Shown: positions 19,238 to 29,596 of the stretch, piece after piece
How positions within the stretch are numbered: the first letter of the stretch is position 1
Layout: each line of letters begins with the position of its first letter
The notes under the pieces: generated by a model
The model's input: the letters and a program-made list of their open reading frames with translations, nothing else
Database searches by the model: none
What the model was told of the DNA's origin: nothing
NCBI GenBank assembly: GCA_037892935.1
Contig: JAYXKI010000008.1
Location: 1,550,001 to 1,614,000 of the forward strand
Origin: Phlebopus portentosus
Lineage: Eukaryota; Basidiomycota; Agaricomycetes; Boletales; Boletinellaceae
Length of the DNA: 64,000 bases
Direction: 5' to 3'
Made by a program: the position numbers and the translations under genes

Positions 19238-21329
19238 GTGTCCAGCTCTATGCGCAATAGACTATCAATCGGAACTCGAAGTTGTACTTGCGGTGGATTC
19301 GTCGATTATCGGAGTAGGATGGTATTTGGGTCAAGAACACATAGATGGACGAAGAAGGATTAATCGCTTCGGTTCCATAAACTGGAATGCCACGCAAGCA
19401 ACATACTCCCAACCGAAAATCGAACTTTACGGACTATTTCGTACGTTACACGCCATGCGACTATATCTCATCGGAGTGCGCAAGCTTGTCGTAGAAATGG
19501 ACGCAGCATACATCAAAGGCATGATTAACAACCCGGACTTACAACCAAACGCTACGATCAACCGCTGGATCGCCGGGTTACTTCTATTCGACTTCGAGAT
19601 TCGCCACATCCCGGCGGCAAACTTCAAATGCACCGACGGACTTTCTCGATGACCCCCGGCACCCGAAGATCCACCTCCGGACAAAGGATACGAAGAGTGG
19701 ATAGACGACACGTATGGATTCTACATCGAAAACCCAGTTACGACGTATTGCGCAGACTTACGTGCGCGCAACCAAACGAAACGACTCCCATCGAGCCCTG
19801 GAAATGCGCAAGCAACTCTCGGATCAGTAGGATACCTCGAGGGCTCGAACAGTAAACGCCGGAAGGGAAACGGCAGCTCTGACTTCCCGAAGATGACTGA
19901 CATCGCGTTGACCTTGTTTCCCAGCTCCGAGAGAGCTAACCCGAAAGATGCTCGCTTGGATCACGTCAAGAGCTTCTTGATCGGCCAGAAGCGACCGGAT
20001 CAGTTAGACGATCGTGGCTATGCAGCGCTGATCAGGTACGCGGCAAATTTCTTCGCTAGAGACGGACGTTTGTGGAAGAAGGTGCGGAACGGACGACACC
20101 AGGTCGTAATCGAACCGGAACGCAGATGGAACCTCGTAAAGCAAGCGCATGACGATCTAGGCCACAAGGGAGTATACTCTGTTCGAATTCGACTCCTGGA
20201 ACGATTTTGGTGGCCTACCCTCGGTCCAGACGTCAAATACTACGTGCGCACCTGTCATGAGTGCCAAGTTCGCCAGACGAAGAACATTCTAATTCCCCCG
20301 GTCGTACCAACAATACCATCGATTTTCCAGCGCATACACATCGACACCAAGGTAATGCCGAAGTCTGGAGGATACCGGTACATCGTACAAGCCCGATGCG
20401 CTTTATCCGGTTACCCCGAATTTCGACTCTTGCGCGAAGAAACCGGCAAAGCGATAGCCCAGTTCATTTTCCAAGACCTCCTTTGCAGATACGGCGCTTG
20501 TCCCGAGCTCGTAACAGATAATGGGAAACCGTTCATCGCAGCACTCGATTACCTCAAGAATCGATATCACATCAATCACATACGCATCTCAGCATACAAC
20601 TCTCGCGCTAATGGAATTGTAGAAAGACGCCACTACGATGTGCAGGAAGCCCTGATAAAGGCTGTAGACGGTAATGACAAACGATGGAGCGACCAAGCTT
20701 ACTCAGTATTTTGGGCAGAAAGAATCACCATCCAGAAGGCGACCGGAATGTCCCCGTATTACATGGTACACGGAGTAGAGCCTATTCTACCTTTCGACCT
20801 CGCCGAAGCCACGTACTTAGCCCCCCCGGTCGATACGCCTGTTCCGACTGCGGAACTCATCGCAACTCGCGCGAAGCAGCTCCAGAAGCGTCCTGAGGAA
20901 CTGGATCGAATCGCCAGACTAGTTTCCGATGCCCGGCATGCATACGCGCGACAATTCGAAGAGATCAACAAGGCCAAAATCAAAGACTACGATTTCCAGC
21001 CAGGACGACTCGTATTGTTGCGAAATACGCGCATCAAAATGGAACTTAATCGCAAGACGAAGCCCCGATACCTAGGACCCTACGTGGTAGTACGCAAAAC
21101 AAAGGCCGGTTCATATGTCATTGCGGAACTCGACGGATCAGTCTCGAAGATCCGAGTAGCTGCGTTTCGCCTGATTCCTTACTTTCCTCGTTCGAATCTC
21201 TCTGTACCCGTTACTAAACTCGTAAACGCAGCAGATGACGAACTCGAGGACGACGCCAACCCCCCAATCGAACCAGAAGAAGACGACGTTTCCGACGCCC
21301 AGTCGGAATCTCAAAACCTCAACTTATAA
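19148..21329 (+). pseudogene. pol: RNase H and integrase of element Y, separated by a nonsense codon
   Basis: Frame +1 relative to the RT. RNase H (19209-19652, ATG at 19209) has LAVDSSIIGVGWYLGQ, YSQPKIELYGLF, VVEMDAAYIKG and TDGLSR. TGA at 19650-19652 follows directly; the same frame then reads on through PPAPEDPPPDKGYEEW into the integrase, whose ATG is at 19893. A CGA-to-TGA change would explain the stop. The integrase (478 residues from 19893) is complete: HHCC finger (AHDDLGHKG and CHEC), catalytic Asp near 148 (RIHIDTK), Asp near 208 (VTDNGKP) and Glu near 242 (NGIVERRHYD), then a C-terminal domain with LVLLRNTRIKMELNRKTKPR. No chromodomain is present. It is convergent with the antisense gene. 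Confidence 0.85.
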
Positions 21330-21907
21330 ACACCATTCAGTTCTGATACCTTCCATGCAAACCACTGACATTCTTCTTCTATTAGATCCTTTCGATTATT
21401 CGTTTCATTTCATTCCTCTCCCGATTTTCCTCTCAATTTTTCCTTCCTTCGAATTATTCGCGCTCAACTGCATTTAGACCCTCGGAAAAGTGTTCGCGCA
21501 AACCGAGATACGCGTTCAACCGCGTGTTCACCTTCATGCGCTCAGTTGCGAATCGCAACCCGGCGTAGCGCTGCGCAAAACAGCGCAACTAGCTTATTTT
21601 TCTCTCAGTCCTTTCGACTCAATAATCACCGCTTATTTTCTCTAATCTCTCATTTTCTCATATCTCAATCCTCATTCTTCCATTATTCTTCGACCTCGCC
21701 TCATTTACCTTCACCCCAAACGTCAAAACCGCAAACAAAAATTCATAACATTCAAAAACGCACAAAAACTATATATACAAAAGTTCAAATTATTTTTTTT
21801 TTTCTTTTTCTTCTTTTTCTTTGTTTTTATTCGTCCCATGAGGGGACACTAGACGAAAAGCGTCGTTTTTGACGCACTCTACCCCCTCTCCTCACTCCTC
21901 TTACTCC
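21330..21907. other. Noncoding segment between convergent genes of element Y
   Basis: Between the integrase stop (21329) and the stop of the antisense gene (21908). It holds a run of T-rich sequence at 21787-21835. Old copies B (about 29961-30000) and C (about 37028-37070) have a similar T-rich block at the equivalent place, so it may supply 3'-end signals for one or both strands. No coding evidence. Confidence 0.5.
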
Positions 21908-23828
21908 TTACTCTTCCTCCTCACCCCTTACCACCCTTCCTAGCGCACTGGTCTCGGCCAGCATCTCCTCCGCTAGGTTGCGCAGTTGATCCGCAGCGCG
22001 GAACAACACGCGCGCGCGCCTCTCCAAGGCCGCCATCCGGAAATGGACGGCGCTCTCGTCCGTCCCGGCGACCAACTCCTCGATGTCACTCACCTCGAGG
22101 ACAGGCGCAACCGGCATCCTCAGCACCTGCGCCGTTGCGCGCTGACGAGCTTCGCGCGTCTCGCGTTCCACCTGCTCGTTCCGCAGGCGACGCGCAGCCC
22201 TCCCGTGCGTAGCCAGCTCGCATCGCCGCCTGGCCTTCGTGCGGCAGTAATCACAGGCCTGCCCAGGGAAACCCTCACAGACCCGGCCTGTCCTCGCGCA
22301 CCTCTCACACCCCTCATCATGCACGACCCAGCCACCAGCAGACGAATTGCTGCTGCTGCTGCTACTGCTGCTGCCGTCCCCGCCATCGCCTTGGCTTCCC
22401 TCATCCTCTTCCATTCGTTCTGCACTCGGAGACTCGCTCGCAGCCGGAGGATTGCTGTTGCTGCTGTTGCTCTCGCTGACAGCACCGTCCGGAAGAAAGA
22501 GGGGCGCTTCGTCAAAAGCCCCAAAGTCGTCATCTCCAGCCGGACCCCCAGAAGAGAAACCGTTGGCAGCAGAAGGAATGTTGCTGCTGCTGTTGTTGCA
22601 GTTCCCCTCTACCGACTCCTCGTCGCTCGAATAATCGACAATCCGAGGCCGCTTCGTGGGCCTCTCATCTCTCTCGCGATCCGAAGACGGCGACGGAACC
22701 CTGACCGCGCTTGCCATCTTCTCCAGCTCGCTCAAGTACGAAACTCGGTCCGCACGATCTTCCAGCTCGCTGATGACGGACTCCCGCTCCACCTGACTCA
22801 AGTCTTGACGACCCAGCAGCGTCCTGAGGGCAGACTCGGTCAATTCGGATATACCCGACGAAAAGGGGCCCGATCCGCCGAGATGCGCGTCGGAACGCAG
22901 CGCAACGAGGGCGTCTGCGGCTTTGACCGAGCACGGGCAGCACTTCTCCTCATACGCAGTCCAGCACCGCAGGGCCTCGTGGACGTGACTCTTCAGCGGC
23001 GCTGAGAGGAGGATTCCCCGGATCTCCGCCCAAGCGAGCCACCCGAATTCGGTCCAGACGTCGTCAATCTCCGTGCCGGGAGGACGACGACCGACCCAAA
23101 ACATCCGCCATAGCTAGAAGTTCAACAGTTAGCAAGATTTGAAGAAGAAGCGAGAATGAGCACTCACCTGGTCCAGATCGATCTTCATGACCGTGTTCTC
23201 CAGCTCGTCCTTCCTTTCGTCGAAATGGCCAACCAGTGGCCGTAGCAGATCGCGGTGACGACCGATCGCCCCTTCTAGACCGGTCAAACCCGCGCGCCAT
23301 TGCTGAACGTAGGCTTCGGTGTCCGGCTTCGAACGCTTTTCGTCCTCGAGGTACGAAGCCTTGAGCGCATCGAGCTGGTCGCAGTTGATGTTGAGGGTTG
23401 CGCAACGATCCGCAAGCGCAACCACGCTTTCCGCCCAGAAACGCGCGGCATACGGCGGCCACATCAAATCGATGGGCACCCACTCGGGCCGAAGGTCCTC
23501 GAGTCTCTTTCTCGCAGTCTATGAAGTACAGGAAGTCGGAACGGAACGAAGAGAATAGATGAAGACAGAATAGAAAGCGCACCTGGATCTCACGCATTTC
23601 CTCCGCCCTCTCAACGGACCGCGCAACGGTCATCCTCACGAACCGTCTCTGATCCACGTCCTCGTGCAAACGCTCGATGACCTGGACCTGGTTTCCGACA
23701 CCGTAAAGCCACGTATCGCTGAACACGAAGCCCTCCGCTGAGACAGGGATCTCGTCGAACAGCGGCTGTTGTTGCTGCTGTTGCGGTTGTTGCTGTTGTC
23801 GCTGTTGTTGTTGCTGTTGTTGGGACAT
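21908..23828 (-). CDS. Antisense accessory gene of element Y: polyQ/Ser-rich protein with a Zn2Cys6-type motif
   Basis: Three exons on the strand opposite gag-pol: 23583-23828, 23168-23518 and 21908-23113, with GT-AG introns of 64 nt (23519-23582) and 54 nt (23114-23167), all phase 0, giving 600 residues. ATG 23828 begins a glutamine-rich tract (about residues 3-22), followed by LFDEIPVSAEGFVFSDTWLY, a helical middle (exon 2), and an acidic, Ser-rich low-complexity section. At about residues 467-496 six cysteines have spacing C-X2-C-X6-C-X7-C-X2-C-X7-C, within the consensus of fungal Zn2Cys6 DNA-binding clusters, although here it lies near the C-terminus. The start codon is 135 bp from the 3' LTR, so its promoter is probably in that LTR. 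Function is unknown; related genes sit at the same place in B and C. Confidence 0.75.
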
Positions 23829-23962
23829 GACGGAGAGAAGAGAGGATAGATGAACGGAACGCGTCGCGAACCGCGTTTTACGCGTCAAGAATCTAGAGAC
23901 GCCGAGTCTAACCCTATTGGGAGTGTGACTGCGGACAGTCACGATTTCAAGAAACCGGGAGA

Positions 23963-25307
23963 TGTAAGAAGCATCGACACGCTAGGTCCGAGATCGCGCA
24001 CGTGACACGTGTTCCGCGGTGATCCGCATCGTAACAGCGGAACTCGGTGCGGATCGATTCGATTCGAAGTGGAACGGACTACTGTAGCCTCTCGCACTCG
24101 ACCGCTGCGTAGGAAGAACCTTCGGACGCTCGAGCCACCCAGTCGAAAACTTACAAAGGCTGACTTAGCTAGCTCGTCTTACTAAACCCAGGCACGAGAG
24201 GTAAATTGAAGGATCCGCAATCGGCCCCCGACACCTCCCAAGTTTCGACCCGACGCGACGCACTCCGGCTTTTCCCCCTTTTGAGTCCCATATGCGTTCA
24301 TATTTTGTTTTGTTCCTTATGATTCTTATGCTCATTATTCCGTGTGCGCTCACATTTCGTATTATGCTCTATGGTCATTATCTCGCCACCTTCCAGATAT
24401 GCTCGCCTCGTACTTTGTTCCCGTGTGTTCCCTTATGATTTTCACTTCCGATTTCCTTTCGTTATGCTCCCTGACGCTCCGATGGCTCAGGTTCGGACAA
24501 AGTTATAAATAGGCGAGCAACTTGTAGTAGGAGCCCAGTTTTTAGCCCGAGAGTTTTAGCAGAAAACAGTTTAGCTCGGGCTTGAACCCACTTTAGCTAC
24601 AGTCGAGACCAATTCGACTCTTCCTGTACTCTCCTCGACTCTATCTCCCACAAATACACGATAGTTCTGTCTCATACGCCTCGAGTCTCCTGCTCTGCAG
24701 TCGTACCCGAGCCCAGTGTGATCAGTTCAACCCGTGTTGAAGTCGGAGACCCTCATCTCTCCTCCCTACGCCTCTACGCGAGGTCTCGCTTGAGTCCCTT
24801 GCGTATCGCTTCGTTCCGCGTCGTATCGCTCCGTTTCGCTTCGTAACCCACCGAAACCCGTCGTAACTCGTCGTAACCCGTTATATCGTGTCGGATCCTC
24901 GAAAGGATCACCTTCGAATCGTCAGCGCTTAGGGGAAGTCCTTCTCTAAGCTTCGTCTCATCGTCTTCCGCCTTCAGGGTTCGAATCCATCGAGGGATTA
25001 CCTGTGAGGACATCGATTACCTTCGCACCGCCACCGCCGATCCCCCCTTGCCTCGACTTCTCCCGCCTTGCTTCATCGCCTATCTCCTTTAATCCAATCC
25101 CCCCCCCCTCGCATACATCCAGCAGCCTTTAATCCCAATTCTCCTCCATCCCTTCCGGAACTGCTCCGGAACCCAGATCGACGCATCAGCCCTTCTCTAG
25201 TTTTCCCCCAAAGATCACCCTTCTCTTTCCCACTCGTTTTAATCTTACCGAACAGCCCCCAAGAACTGTGACACTCCTCAGCTATCAGACAGTGCAAAGG
25301 AGTTTCA
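23963..25307 (+). repeat. 3' LTR of element Y
   Basis: 1345 bp, same as 13815-15159 as far as can be read. It is preceded by the purine-rich AAGAAACCGGGAGA, a likely polypurine tract, and followed by the duplication CCGC (25308-25311). Confidence 0.95.
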
Positions 25308-25311
25308 CCGC

Positions 25312-25580
25312 ACCCAAAGTCTATATAAGTAGATAGTTTGACTCTTTCGTTCCTTATCTTTCTATTCTACTTACCTTCACTGCGACCTAGGTATCTACTC
25401 TTGTATTATTAGTTTGCTGAATTCTACTTACCTTCACTGCGACCTAGCGTTCGACGGTCTGGACTTAAGCCTCGTCTTAGCTGTCTTGACCTGAGCGACG
25501 TGTTTGGGATTATCTCATTCACGCTTGTTTGTTGTTGTGTTGGCCTGCCTCGACTCAGTCCTTGAGCCGTCCGCCTAACA
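25312..25580 (+). repeat. 3' LTR of chromovirus 1, second part
   Basis: Completes the LTR begun at 13625 (190 + 269 = 459 bp). It contains the TATA box (25322-25329) and is followed directly by GATAG and the smc1 frame, so a transcript started here would read into smc1 sequence in sense. The single LTR difference is A at 25356. Confidence 0.93.
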
Positions 25581-27493
25581 GATAGAAGCTTTGTCCACAG
25601 TCGTCAACAAAGCGGAGGATGAAATATTCGCACGATTCTGCGCACAAATTGGCGTGGAAAACATTCAGGAATACGAATCGCGGCAGCTGAAAGCCGCGAG
25701 TGAGGAGGCTGCGGCTCGTAGGCGTTTTGAGACACAAATTGCACGTCTTACCCATCAGTAAGTTTCCTTTTTTTTATAGTTTGCCGTGAAGATCGGACGT
25801 ACTGAGTGACGCCCTCAGGTCGCAATTTGAGGAACAGCAACTGGCAACGCTGCAAGAGCACCTTGCAATGCTTGACACCGCTATAAATGCCGAGCGCGCA
25901 GCTATTAAGAAGCATGAAGCCGAAAATCAAGCAGTCCAGGAAGAAATTGATCAGCTTCAGGAGTCTATCCTCGAGCTTCAAGAGGAGCTCAAGGAACTCA
26001 ACGAGGTTTTAGAGACTAAGACGAAGGAACTTGATACCGTCAAGAAGAACACCGATAGAGCGTCAAAAGTCCTTGACCATGCTCTAAAGGAAATTGCTTT
26101 GAAGGTTGGAATAAGCATGTGTTCCCTATAATATTGTCTAATCATATGGATCTAGAATGACGAGATTGAAAAACTTGCTCTGGAGAGATCGTCTATCTCT
26201 CGAAAGTGTCGGTTGGAAAAGATTAAACTTCGTCTCGGATCAGGCAGCTTAAAGAACATTCCAATTGAAGAGGTGAGTTTTGGCTCGATTTCCCGTCGTA
26301 CAATCAGTTCTCATTGCTTTCTGTCACTCACTTTGATGCAGAATCTTCGAGAAGAGGTGACAATGGACATTGATGACGAAGACGGTACACAGAGGCCTCG
26401 ACGCGTCCCTGATTACGGTATTGAGGTGGAGTTTGACTTACTGGACGAGGAGGAGCGAGAAGTAAGTACAGTCAAGTCCTTTTCATGTATGAACAATGTC
26501 CGACGAAAGTCGTTCAGGATGGATCAGCAGAGATGGGATCAACGTACAATTCGTCTATCACCAAGCTTAATACAGAGATCGAGCGCATGGCACCGAACAT
26601 GAAGGCAATGGAGAGGTCAGGTAAATCTAGTTCTTAATTAAAGACATTCACGAACGTCCGGATGTAGACTGGACGATGTTCAAACCAAGCTGCTGGACAC
26701 GGAGAAAGCGGCTGAGAAAGTCCGCAAAGAGTCGAAACGCGCTCGGGACGAATTTAATGATATAAGAAAGCGAAGGTAAATATTGTAACGTGGTGAAGCT
26801 CAATCTTGTTTATAATGACTTGTCTTCTGCAGATGCGATCTTTTCAACAAAGCTTTCACTCATATTTCGGAGTGCATTGATCAAATCTACAAAGACCTTA
26901 CGAAAGGGAAGGCTGCGCCAATGGGCGGTGTTGCTTATCTGAGCCTGGAAGACAATGAGGTTAGTCGATGAATTTTGTATCAGAAGAAGTTATTTGCTAA
27001 GCTTTGCACGCAGGAACCGTTTGCTGCTGGCATTAAGTACCATGCGATGCCTCCAATGAAGCAATTTAGAGATATGGAGCAGCTCTCGGGAGGAGAGAAG
27101 ACTGTCGCTGCTCTCGCATTGCTTTTCGCTATTTACAGATATCTCTTTCTTCATTGTCCTCATGAACTTTTCCTTACACTCTTTTCACCCGTCACTCTAG
27201 TTATCAACCAGCCCCTTTCTTCGTTCTTGATGAGGTTGATGCAGCACTCGACAATACAAATGTCACCAAGATCGCTAATTACATCCGTTCCCGGGCGTCT
27301 GGCGAGTTCCAGTTTATAGTCATTAGTTTGAAGAATTCCCTGTACGAACGAGGCAACTCGTTGGTAGGTATCTACCGTGATCAGGAAGTGAACAGTTCCA
27401 GCTCCTTAACATTAGACGTAAGTGACTTTTTATCATACCACTCGCAAAATTAATGGGGAATTTCTCTTTCAGCTCACACAATATGATGACTGA
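25581..27493 (+). pseudogene. smc1: smc1 fragment, 3' piece: coiled coil and C-terminal ATPase head
   Basis: Ten exon pieces joined by GT-AG introns encode the SMC1 C-terminal third: VNKAEDEIFARFCAQIGV, FETQIARLTHQ, a long coiled coil, EVEFDLLDEEERE, then the head domain with the ABC signature [19 protein letters not shown] and Walker B region [16 protein letters not shown], ending TLDLTQYDD and TGA 27491-27493. Exons: to 25757, 25819-26104, 26156-26272, 26342-26461, 26518-26615, 26668-26775, 26833-26959, 27014-27138, 27201-27417, 27473-27493. No in-frame stop occurs, but the intron after 27138 begins AT instead of GT, a one-base splice-donor loss. The N-terminal head and hinge are absent. 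In cohesin this head binds ATP with SMC3 and the kleisin. The copy is a captured fragment inside a transposon, not the working gene. Confidence 0.9.
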
Positions 27494-27759
27494 TTGCTGT
27501 GAACTCTGCTGAATCACCGCACACTCTATTTATTCTATCAACCCTTGCTGTCATAATCATAAATGTAATAACAATATGTAGCTTGTACGAATTCCACAAC
27601 ATAAAATGGGCATACGGAGTAAATGTGATGATCAATGCAATGCGAACGTGAACAGCAAATAGAAGAGAAGACAGCATAGAACAAAGAAAACAACTAGCAC
27701 TAAAATTACCAGCAATGAAAGAAGTTGAGATGAGATTATATGTAATAAATTTCTTTCCG
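27494..27759. other. Sequence between smc1 stop and right subterminal repeats
   Basis: AT-rich, without a convincing frame. It is probably captured 3' flank of smc1 plus filler within CACTA-like element I. Confidence 0.5.
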
Positions 27760-28220
27760 CCTGTTCATCGCCCGCCACATTGATCGCCCAGTGATCACCC
27801 ACAGATCACCTGCAGATCGCCCACTGAATGTCCCGCTGATCGCCCACTGAATGCAGTGAACGGCCCGCTGATCACCCGCTGATCGCCCACTGATCGCCCA
27901 CCCGGTGGCAAAATTACAAATCACATCAAGTGTGACATTTGAAATCTCACAAAGAGGGAAATCGCGAGTGACTTAATAAATTGCTACCATGACGCAACTT
28001 CAAATTTCCCTTTCTGTGGCAAACATGTTGCAATTTATAATCTTGGATGAGTCGAAACCCCTTTTGCAATCAATTACGCAATTTATTGTCTCAACAAAGC
28101 CGACAGGCACATTGCATTAATAAGTCACGACCCTGCCGCAATCATTGGCGCAATTATTAATTTCGTTTCTACTTTCGCTCGTTATCGCGGCCCTGCCGAA
28201 ACCGACCTTTGCCTGCTGTG
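27760..28220 (-). repeat. Right inverted repeat and subterminal array of CACTA-like element I
   Basis: Complement of the left end. 27765-27900 contains at least eight GATCGCC(C/A)-type motifs, then about 320 bp match the left terminal repeat, ending CCTTTGCCTGCTGTG at 28220. CAT follows at 28221-28223. Confidence 0.82.
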
Positions 28221-28670
28221 CATGTCTGGAATGAGAGCATAATGGATTAAAGGGGACGCATATAGAAAGGTCAGAATATGTGCGAAACCTTCGGAACTGG
28301 GTCTCTTTGAGCGGAACAAAGCAGAACTCGGGGAAACGACTCAGAAGGGCTCTGGATAGCCTGACAAAGTAAGTCTGCAATGTTTAACAAAGGAGAGGGA
28401 CTGAGGATGAGGTTGCAGGGTCAAATCTCTTTGTCTGGAATGCGGATCCAAGGTCTGGAGACTTGTGATCGATGCATGCAAACTCGATGCCGTGATTCTC
28501 CTGTCTTGATGGCCGATCAAAGAACGGTGCACGTGCCATCAGGACTATGGCGTTCTTGCTAAGTCTACTCATTCGAGCGAAACCAGTTGAAACCGAGCGA
28601 AAGCAGTTGGAACACTGTGGAACTGGTCGTAATGACTCCGTACGTTCCCAAGCTTCAGACTTACTCTTCA
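28221..28670 (-). repeat. 5' LTR of element A, outer part
   Basis: Continues the alpha LTR begun at 5432. It ends at 28670 with the complement of TGAAGAGTAAG, the same LTR start seen at 31747, 39607 and 41909. Together the parts give about 1.63 kb, the size of the C and B LTRs. Confidence 0.87.
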
Positions 28671-29596
28671 TCGTGCATGCGCATTGTTCACTAACCGTGT
28701 ATCCTGAATTTAGACTTCTCCATGAAGAAACTGGTAAGACCGTAGGCCAGTTTATCTTCCAGAACCTTTTGTGTCGATATGGAGCATGCCCCAAACTCAT
28801 TACAGATAACAGCACACCATTTGTTGCCACGCTAGATTATCTGAAGACGCAGTATCACATCAACCACATTCGGATTTCATTATACAACTCATGAGCAAAT
28901 GGATTAGTTGAACGCAGACATTTCAATATACAGGAAGCCCTGATTAAAGCTGCAGACGGTAATGACAAGTGTTGGAGTGATCATGCTGACTCAGTATTTT
29001 GGGCAGAAAGAATCATGATCAATAAAGCAACAGGAATGTCCCCATATTACATGGCCCATGGAGTCGAAGCAGTTTTGCCTTTCGACCTTGCAGAAGCAAC
29101 ATACCTAGCACTGCCGCTCAATTCACCAGTTACGACATCGGAACTCATTGTAATACGTGCAAAACAACTCCAGAAGTGTCCAGAAGAGTTGGATCATGTT
29201 GTGAAACTTGTCATGAATGCAAGGCATGCATATGTGAAGCAGTTCGTGGAGGTGGAGAAGCATAGAATCAAGGACTACAACTTTCAGCTGGGAAGCCTCA
29301 TACTCCTGGGAAACACACGTATCAAGATGGAACTCAATTGTAAAATGAAACCTTGCTATTTAGGCCCCTATGTGGTAGTTCAATGCACCCAAGGCAGTTC
29401 ATATATCATCACCAAACTCAATGGAGTGGTGTCGAAACTCCGAGTAGCAGCATTTTGCCTGGTTCCATACTTCCCACGTTTGCATTTGACCGTTCCGGTG
29501 ACTAAGCTCATTGGATCGGATGAAGATGATGACATACCTGAAATAGAAGATTCGCCAGAGAAATTCCCTGACGATGAGTCCCAAAATTCTGATTAA
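28671..29596 (+). pseudogene. Integrase C-terminal half of element B
   Basis: Matches the Y integrase from FRLLREETGKA onward: FRLLHEETGKTVGQFIFQ, the second catalytic Asp as LITDNSTPF (Gly lost), the Glu region as LVERRHFNIQEALIKA, and the C-terminal domain LILLGNTRIKMELN. An in-frame TGA (about 28893) splits it. The start at 28671 is the A insertion point, not a natural start. Many Arg-to-Cys/Gln and Glu-to-Lys differences from Y fit C-to-T and G-to-A decay. The frame ends at 29596, followed by the noncoding segment before the antisense gene. Confidence 0.85.

Larger units (their letters stand above)
13815..25307 (+). mobile_element. Element Y: youngest Ty3 element, with an antisense accessory gene
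   Basis: 11,493 bp, with two 1345-bp LTRs (13815-15159 and 23963-25307) that begin TGTAAGAAGC and end GAGTTTCA, and a 4-bp duplication CCGC (13811-13814 and 25308-25311). The LTRs appear identical, including a C10 run. Internal order: PBS-like TGGAGCCC at 15162, gag-protease, -1 frameshift signal, reverse transcriptase, RNase H, integrase, then a spliced gene on the opposite strand, purine-rich tract and 3' LTR. It is related to alpha elements A-C internally but its LTRs are different, so I treat it as a sister family. Pol is damaged in two places despite the identical LTRs. Confidence 0.95.
7429..25580 (+). mobile_element. Chromovirus 1: young Ty3 retrotransposon inserted in the smc1 fragment
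   Basis: Two 459-bp LTRs (7429-7887; 13625-13814 joined to 25312-25580) flanked by the 5-bp duplication GATAG (7424-7428 and 25581-25585). Without the nested element Y it is about 6.66 kb. I see one difference between the LTRs (G at 7663, A at 25356), so insertion is recent. Internally it has a self-priming PBS, gag, a -1 frameshift signal and a 1.27-kilocodon pol ending in a chromodomain. Both frames are undamaged, so it may still be active. Its orientation is the same as the interrupted smc1 frame. Confidence 0.95.
6614..28220. mobile_element. CACTA-like element I carrying an smc1 fragment (non-autonomous)
   Basis: Terminal inverted repeats begin CACAGCAGGCAAAGG at 6614 and end with its complement at 28220. 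The flanks are CAT (6611-6613) and CAT (28221-28223), while uninterrupted alpha LTRs read through this site with a single CAT. Inside each end is an array of short GATCGCCCACTGA-like motifs, the kind of subterminal repeat known from En/Spm (CACTA) elements. After removing the chromovirus insertion the element is about 3.45 kb. It contains no transposase, only the 3' part of smc1 and its introns. The superfamily call rests on the CAC terminus, the 3-bp duplication and the subterminal repeats, and is therefore moderate; the boundaries are firm. Confidence 0.8.
1..28670 (-). mobile_element. Element A: old Ty3 family-alpha retrotransposon, minus strand, 3' part cut by window edge
   Basis: Reading right to left: 5' LTR (outer end 28670, inner end 5432, split by a DNA transposon), primer-binding region, gag-protease, reverse transcriptase, RNase H and integrase, which runs off position 1. 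The order is that of Ty3 elements. All frames are broken by stops and small indels, so it is an old copy. It sits inside the integrase of element B: plus-strand integrase sequence resumes at 28671. Its 3' LTR should lie left of the window. Because relatives C and Y make 4-bp duplications, the expected duplication is TCGT (28671-28674); this cannot be checked here. Confidence 0.88.

Noticed and set aside
21986..23005. Long plus-strand frame (339 codons) in element Y
   Set aside because: It lies opposite exon 3 of the antisense gene; the minus strand has splice sites in phase, low-complexity tracts and a cysteine pattern conserved in other copies, whereas this frame has none.
25581..27493. Working smc1 gene
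   Set aside because: It lacks the N-terminal head and hinge, is split by a retrotransposon, has stops in the 5' piece and a lost splice donor, and lies between transposon ends.
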